DNA from: Takakia lepidozioides
Lineage: Eukaryota; Streptophyta; Takakiopsida; Takakiales; Takakiaceae
Direction of reading: 5' to 3'
DNA length: 64,000 nt
Assembly (NCBI GenBank): GCA_030704615.1
Contig: CM060732.1
Location: 78,163,053 to 78,227,052 of the forward strand
The position numbers and the translations under genes are program-made. Shown here one piece after another: positions 59,951 through 64,000 of the stretch. The notes beneath the pieces were generated by a model. It made no database searches. It worked only from the letters and a program-made list of their open reading frames with translations, and had not been told where the DNA came from. How positions within the stretch are numbered: the stretch's first letter is position 1; every line of letters begins with the position of its first letter.

Positions 59951-61712
59951 TGGGAAAAAGCTTTCAAGGTTGCCGTATGGCGATGCTTGCTTTGATGAGT
60001 TCCGTTCTCTCCTGGGATCAGCAAAGAATGTTCTCTCTCTGTTTTCTTTCATAGCAGATACAGCATATGTACAACATGGAACAAGATGTCTGGAGTGAGG
60101 TCATTTCTTTTGGTCCGACAAATTCGAAATTCGATATGAACTGGTATGCATCACTTGTTCAACTTGTATGAGGGCTGCCTGCTACTACTGATCGGAATTG
60201 ACAGGGAAGGCTTTGATTTCCTTGAGTTAAATCCTGAGCAGAACCAAACAGTGGACCGTGCCATTGTCCTCGATTCCGCGTCACATCGGCTACACATTTT
60301 AGGAGCTTAAAGATTGTGTGGCGTCTGAGGGAAACTGTGCGTGGGAGGCAAATCCAAATGGACAGTTTCTGATTGTGGTAGTAAGCTTCATGTGCACGCC
60401 TCTTATCAGACAGTAAGAACACAGTAAGAGACTGGTCTAAAACACTTACAGAACTCCATGTAATCATTGAACAGAACTTGTTCACGCAGCACTGGGTCCC
60501 ACGAGGCGCTGAGATGGAATCACCACATTTCAAGTTCCTTTTGAAAGAGGCAAACGGAGGACGAAGGCAAGTTCCTTCCAGAGACGGGACCCAAGGTGGC
60601 AATGCGCATGCAGCCAGACGGTGATATTGACATTTGCAATTTACTAGACCCATATCAAGGTCGAAATGAAAGATTGAACAAAAGAACAGACAACAGCAAA
60701 CAAAACAGACGGAGTCGATCATGATAGAAATGATGTTTGGAAATATGGGGAGAGATGATCATCTTTCACTTGAGAATTCAACCCTGGCACAAAGTTTGGA
60801 GCATGCTTCTGATCTGGTGTAGACCTGAGTTTGACCTCAGCCCATTGGAAGGAAACTAGGTCGAATTAAAGAGAACTCGGGACTCCATACATGGTGGGCA
60901 GCCCTGGATGTTGTCCATCGAAGGGAGAGTGGGGGGACCATGTCCAGGTTCGCTGTAACATGTCGTAGGTCTACTCGCCGAGGTATTGTATTTCACTATT
61001 CATCATGTATTGTACTCTTGGTTTGCCAACTGCAAAGGTTGCAAAGCAGTTCAGAGTTCAGACGGTCATGGCACGTTGCTTGCAAGCACGCTCTTCACGA
61101 CCGTGGAGCCCTATGGCTGATTGCACCACCACCCTGTAACTGCTCTCCGTTATTAATTACCCAGTCTCCCTTTCTCTTTCCTCGAGGGGCCGGGGTCGCA
61201 ATCAAGAGGGACAGAAGGAAGATTCAAGAAAGGAGCTTCATAACGTCCGGGTAACGTCCACATCTAGAGAGATTGGCTACGCCTGCCTTGTCCCGCTCTT
61301 ACTCGTTTTACTGCGGAGTGGGCTCTCAGTGGGCTTTGAGAGAAGAAAGAGGTGAGTGGGCATGCTTATCAATAGCAGATGTAGCTTTGCCTGCACCGGA
61401 TTGAGCGCTGTGTCTGCTGCAGCCTCATAGTATTGTCCAGAGTAGCCGGTTGATTCCTCGATCATCGACCATCGATGACCGCTGCAGTTCCCTGGATTTG
61501 TGTTTGTGTGAGAGAAAGAGTTTTGGTAAGAGCCCACAAATCTCACTCGTCTTCCTAGGGGGCCTAGCATTGCCGGCACTGCAACCCAAATCCCCGGGGA
61601 GACTTGGAGCGAATACGAGAAGGTGAACTGTCAATCATCGAAGACTGCTGCAGGAATTGGCAATTGGTGATTTGTCAAACGCCTTTTGCTGCCAGAAACA
61701 ACTCTTGACGAC
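59951..61712. other. Intergenic DNA
   Basis: A 187-residue minus-strand frame (60159-60722) lacks any domain and is rejected as a gene. Nothing else was recognised. Confidence 0.4.
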
Positions 61713-62012
61713 ATGCAAAGATCACATAGCATGCATTTGAATGTCTCCCCGGAGGACTTGCTTCTGCCGCCCACATCTCCTAATCCCATCACGCCGCCGA
61801 TAGAAAACGGCGTGACCATACAGAGAAGCTCGAGCATGGTGATCATGGATGTTGAGCCACGCATGTCGACACAACAAGAGCTCAAGGAAAGGAAAGAACC
61901 TGTGCCTTCTGGTCGGCCAGAATGTTGCATGCACGTCGTACCCATCGTGTGTTTCTTATGCTTCTTCATCCTGTGGTTAGGAGCCTCCAGTAGTTCCTTC
62001 ACCATGGCTTGA
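61713..62012 (+). CDS. Small protein with one predicted C-terminal membrane segment
   Basis: A 99-residue frame from ATG 61713 to TGA 62012. The frame opens after a TGA at 61668. The first 75 residues are polar and Pro/Ser-rich (LLLPPTSPNPITPPIENG, RSSSMVIMD), then a Glu/Lys stretch. A Cys pair leads into a hydrophobic segment, VVPIVCFLCFFILWLGA, near the C-terminus. This reads like a tail-anchored or single-pass plant protein, but I recognise no family. An open frame also exists on the other strand, so coding on this strand is an inference from the clean polar-hydrophobic layout. Confidence 0.35.
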   Translation: MQRSHSMHLNVSPEDLLLPPTSPNPITPPIENGVTIQRSSSMVIMDVEPRMSTQQELKERKEPVPSGRPECCMHVVPIVCFLCFFILWLGASSSSFTMA

Positions 62013-63608
62013 TGCATTTGCTTTGCATGATCATTGAGGGCCCCCTAGTACTTCCATTCACTCAGGCTAGAGTTTCCAGTGCTCCTTGCAACAGGAGGCT
62101 CTCCCTGCAGGCACAATATCATGTGCTCAGAAGCTTCAGTACAGCATCCTCATATGGAGCCGCTTGAGGGATGATTAGAAGTAGATCTTCTTATGACATT
62201 GCTCATTGAACTACATATAAGTATGGTGCCAGGCTAATGGATTTCAATTCCAACAGCCCTCACACACTTTGTGATCAGTAAAGACCCATGCAACGGTGAT
62301 AAGAGTGCCGCAGCTAGTGGATAGTGCTGGTTGAGATTCTTTGTGGCATCACAATGCATTGTCAGAAGGCTCAACTCCCACAGTTGTCTCCAAGCCCTTC
62401 CCCCCCTCCCCCAACAATTTCAGGATCTTAACTTGTCTATCTCTCCTCCCAGTCCTGCATGTCTCTGTGTCTTGGTGCAAGTGGTCCGGCACAGACTCAA
62501 AGACTAGTGACAAAACAAATAGTTTCAGGTCATCAAGGCAGAAACTGGCAATAGTTTTTTGCAGGATCCGTCTAGAGCTTCAAAGTGAGTTGAAAGGCTG
62601 TGAATAGGGGGGGAATAAATAAAGGTTTACTCTTGCCAACACAAGCATGAATTATGGTGTCACTTCACCTCAAACCTGCCAAGTACCTCCCAGTGATCCC
62701 CAGGTACTCACACAATCTGCATGAAACATCCAATAGACTCTTGGCATTATCTATCAAAGCTTTATGTCTAACTGTCTGATCTCTAATGGCAGCAAAGCAG
62801 AACAGAACATACCATTTTACTAGCAAATATGTGAGACAGTCATCCTCGGCACTTCTGAGCTCGATTTTGCAACAAAACTTCCACCAGAAGGGGAGACTTT
62901 ACAAGGCAGAGCCTGTCCTGACTAATTCTCATGGATGTCAGGAAGCAGATGTCTGCATCAAACTTCCAATATCTATCCTTCAATAGTGGTGAGTACAATT
63001 TTTTGCATCACAGGTGCAAGGCACTATGCTGGGATACTGGCTGCAACTTAATGAGGTCAGATCAGATCAGTTATGACCACAGACCTAGAGATCCATCTGT
63101 TTCCAGCCTTTCTCTGGAGGGAATCTTATTGCAATATAATCAGTCAACAGACGGGTCCAAATATAGAAGTCGAATATGGGGATTGAATCATGCATACTGA
63201 CATGAAGCCTCACAACTCCGTTGTTGTAACTAGACTCCTTGTAACTTCACTAGTGGATCTCACCTGGACCTGTATGTACTCATGTATGAGAGCCCCTTCT
63301 CCTTCAAGGGCCAGCTTATGAGGTTTACCTGGTTAACAATAATAGTTGCAGAGGGCTTCACAGCGTTTGGACTTTAGACCCCTCTGTTGGACAAATGAAT
63401 TCGCTCGATGGTCCAGTAGGGGGTGATCTTCTTTGGAAAATGCAGCATTTTCACAAAATCCACCACATTGCGAAAACCATGTGCCCCTTGATATCTGTGT
63501 GATACTTCTGTAACAATGTGTATTATAAAGGTTCGCCAATGAGTAGAGGCCCAAGAAGATTCTGTCGAAGGCATGTGTTGGTTTACGGGAAAGAAGAACC
63601 TGAGAGAT
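62013..63608. other. Intergenic DNA and 3' flank of the third subtilase
   Basis: No domain-bearing frame. The last part should be the 3' UTR of the minus-strand subtilase ending at 63609. Confidence 0.45.
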
Positions 63609-64000
63609 CTACATCATTGTCTTCTTGCCCACAGAAATAGGGATGCGAACAGTGTGCCCGAGACTTCCTTTGAAAATCAGCGCCCCAAACGAAACCTCAG
63701 GACTACTAGCAGTGGCCTTCAACGTCACTGTAACTATTTGTGACTCACCACTTGCAATGTTGAAAGAGGATGGAGTCACAGTACCAGTGACGCCCAATGG
63801 CTGATTGACGGAGGCTGTGTATGTCTCTGATCCTGCTACATTTGTCACAGTCCTTGGAACACTACAGGAACCTATCAAATTTGCAAGAGTGATAGATGGA
63901 GTGTTAAGGTCTGAGGGCTGGCCATTGGCCGACCCGCAAGTGGCACCTGTGGCTGTGAGAACTTGAGATATAGTTACTCCAGGAACGGAGCAAAGAAAGT
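63609..64000 (-). CDS. SBT2-type subtilisin-like serine protease, last exon only (5' part outside window)
   Basis: One open minus-strand frame from the window edge to the TAG at 63609. It begins FLCSVPGVTISQVL, followed by [56 protein letters not shown]. These are the Fn3-like C-terminal domain of SBT2 subtilases, aligning with the last exons of the other two copies in the window (for example FLCSVEGVT and [15 protein letters not shown]). The catalytic part lies to the right of the window. It has the same orientation as the complete copy at 27722-34317. Confidence 0.9.
   Translation of the reverse strand, partial: FLCSVPGVTISQVLTATGATCGSANGQPSDLNTPSITLANLIGSCSVPRTVTNVAGSETYTASVNQPLGVTGTVTPSSFNIASGESQIVTVTLKATASSPEVSFGALIFKGSLGHTVRIPISVGKKTMM

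Noticed and set aside
60159-60722. 187-residue minus-strand frame
   Set aside because: No domain and no splice or paralogue support. Its composition resembles translated non-coding DNA.

Overview
The window is nuclear DNA of a land plant. Short exons are split by GT-AG introns, most of the space is repeat-rich intergenic DNA, and the protein families are plant ones: three SBT2-type subtilases, a DUF679 (DMP) membrane protein and a PLS-class PPR protein ending in DYW. Long introns, a Ty1/copia element and dispersed short repeats suggest a seed-free vascular plant, most likely a fern. That placement is inference, because the sequence carries no species marker.

Layout. 1-1841: the 3' half of an SBT2 subtilase (+), entering from outside the window. 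1842-8790: gene-poor DNA with a possible Helitron-type fragment (about 5.3-5.6 kb) and a 120-bp tandem array (7.2-8.25 kb). 8791-14211: an LTR-bounded Ty1/copia element on the minus strand. It has a target duplication, a PPT and a half-tRNA primer site, and it carries an internal inversion through reverse transcriptase. 16.3-19.0 kb: a broken integrase-core (DDE) gene (-). 19.6-20.3 kb: unrecognised coding-like blocks. 24993-25613: an intact intronless DMP gene (+). 27722-34317: a complete ten-exon SBT2 subtilase (-). 36.66-38.58 kb: a tandem array of about 217-bp units. 41691-45484: a TRM10-type tRNA m1G9 methyltransferase (-) with a triplicated 29-residue block. 47923-49039: the three-exon gene for cytosolic ribosomal protein uS10/S20 (-), with partial copies of its last exon alongside. 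51980-53998: a PPR-DYW gene (+). 59.3-59.95 kb: possible F-box remnants. 61713-62012: a small predicted membrane protein (+). 63609-64000: the last exon of a third SBT2 subtilase (-).

The intact genes are unrelated housekeeping or regulatory functions: secreted proteolysis, RNA modification, translation, organelle RNA editing and a membrane protein. They do not form a pathway. The common thread is local duplication at several scales: subtilase paralogues, intragenic repeats, exon fragments, tandem arrays and two families of short dispersed modules. One of those families has a 14-bp target duplication at one copy and a covarying hairpin between two others. It and the half-tRNA-primed, internally inverted copia element are the most interesting observations.
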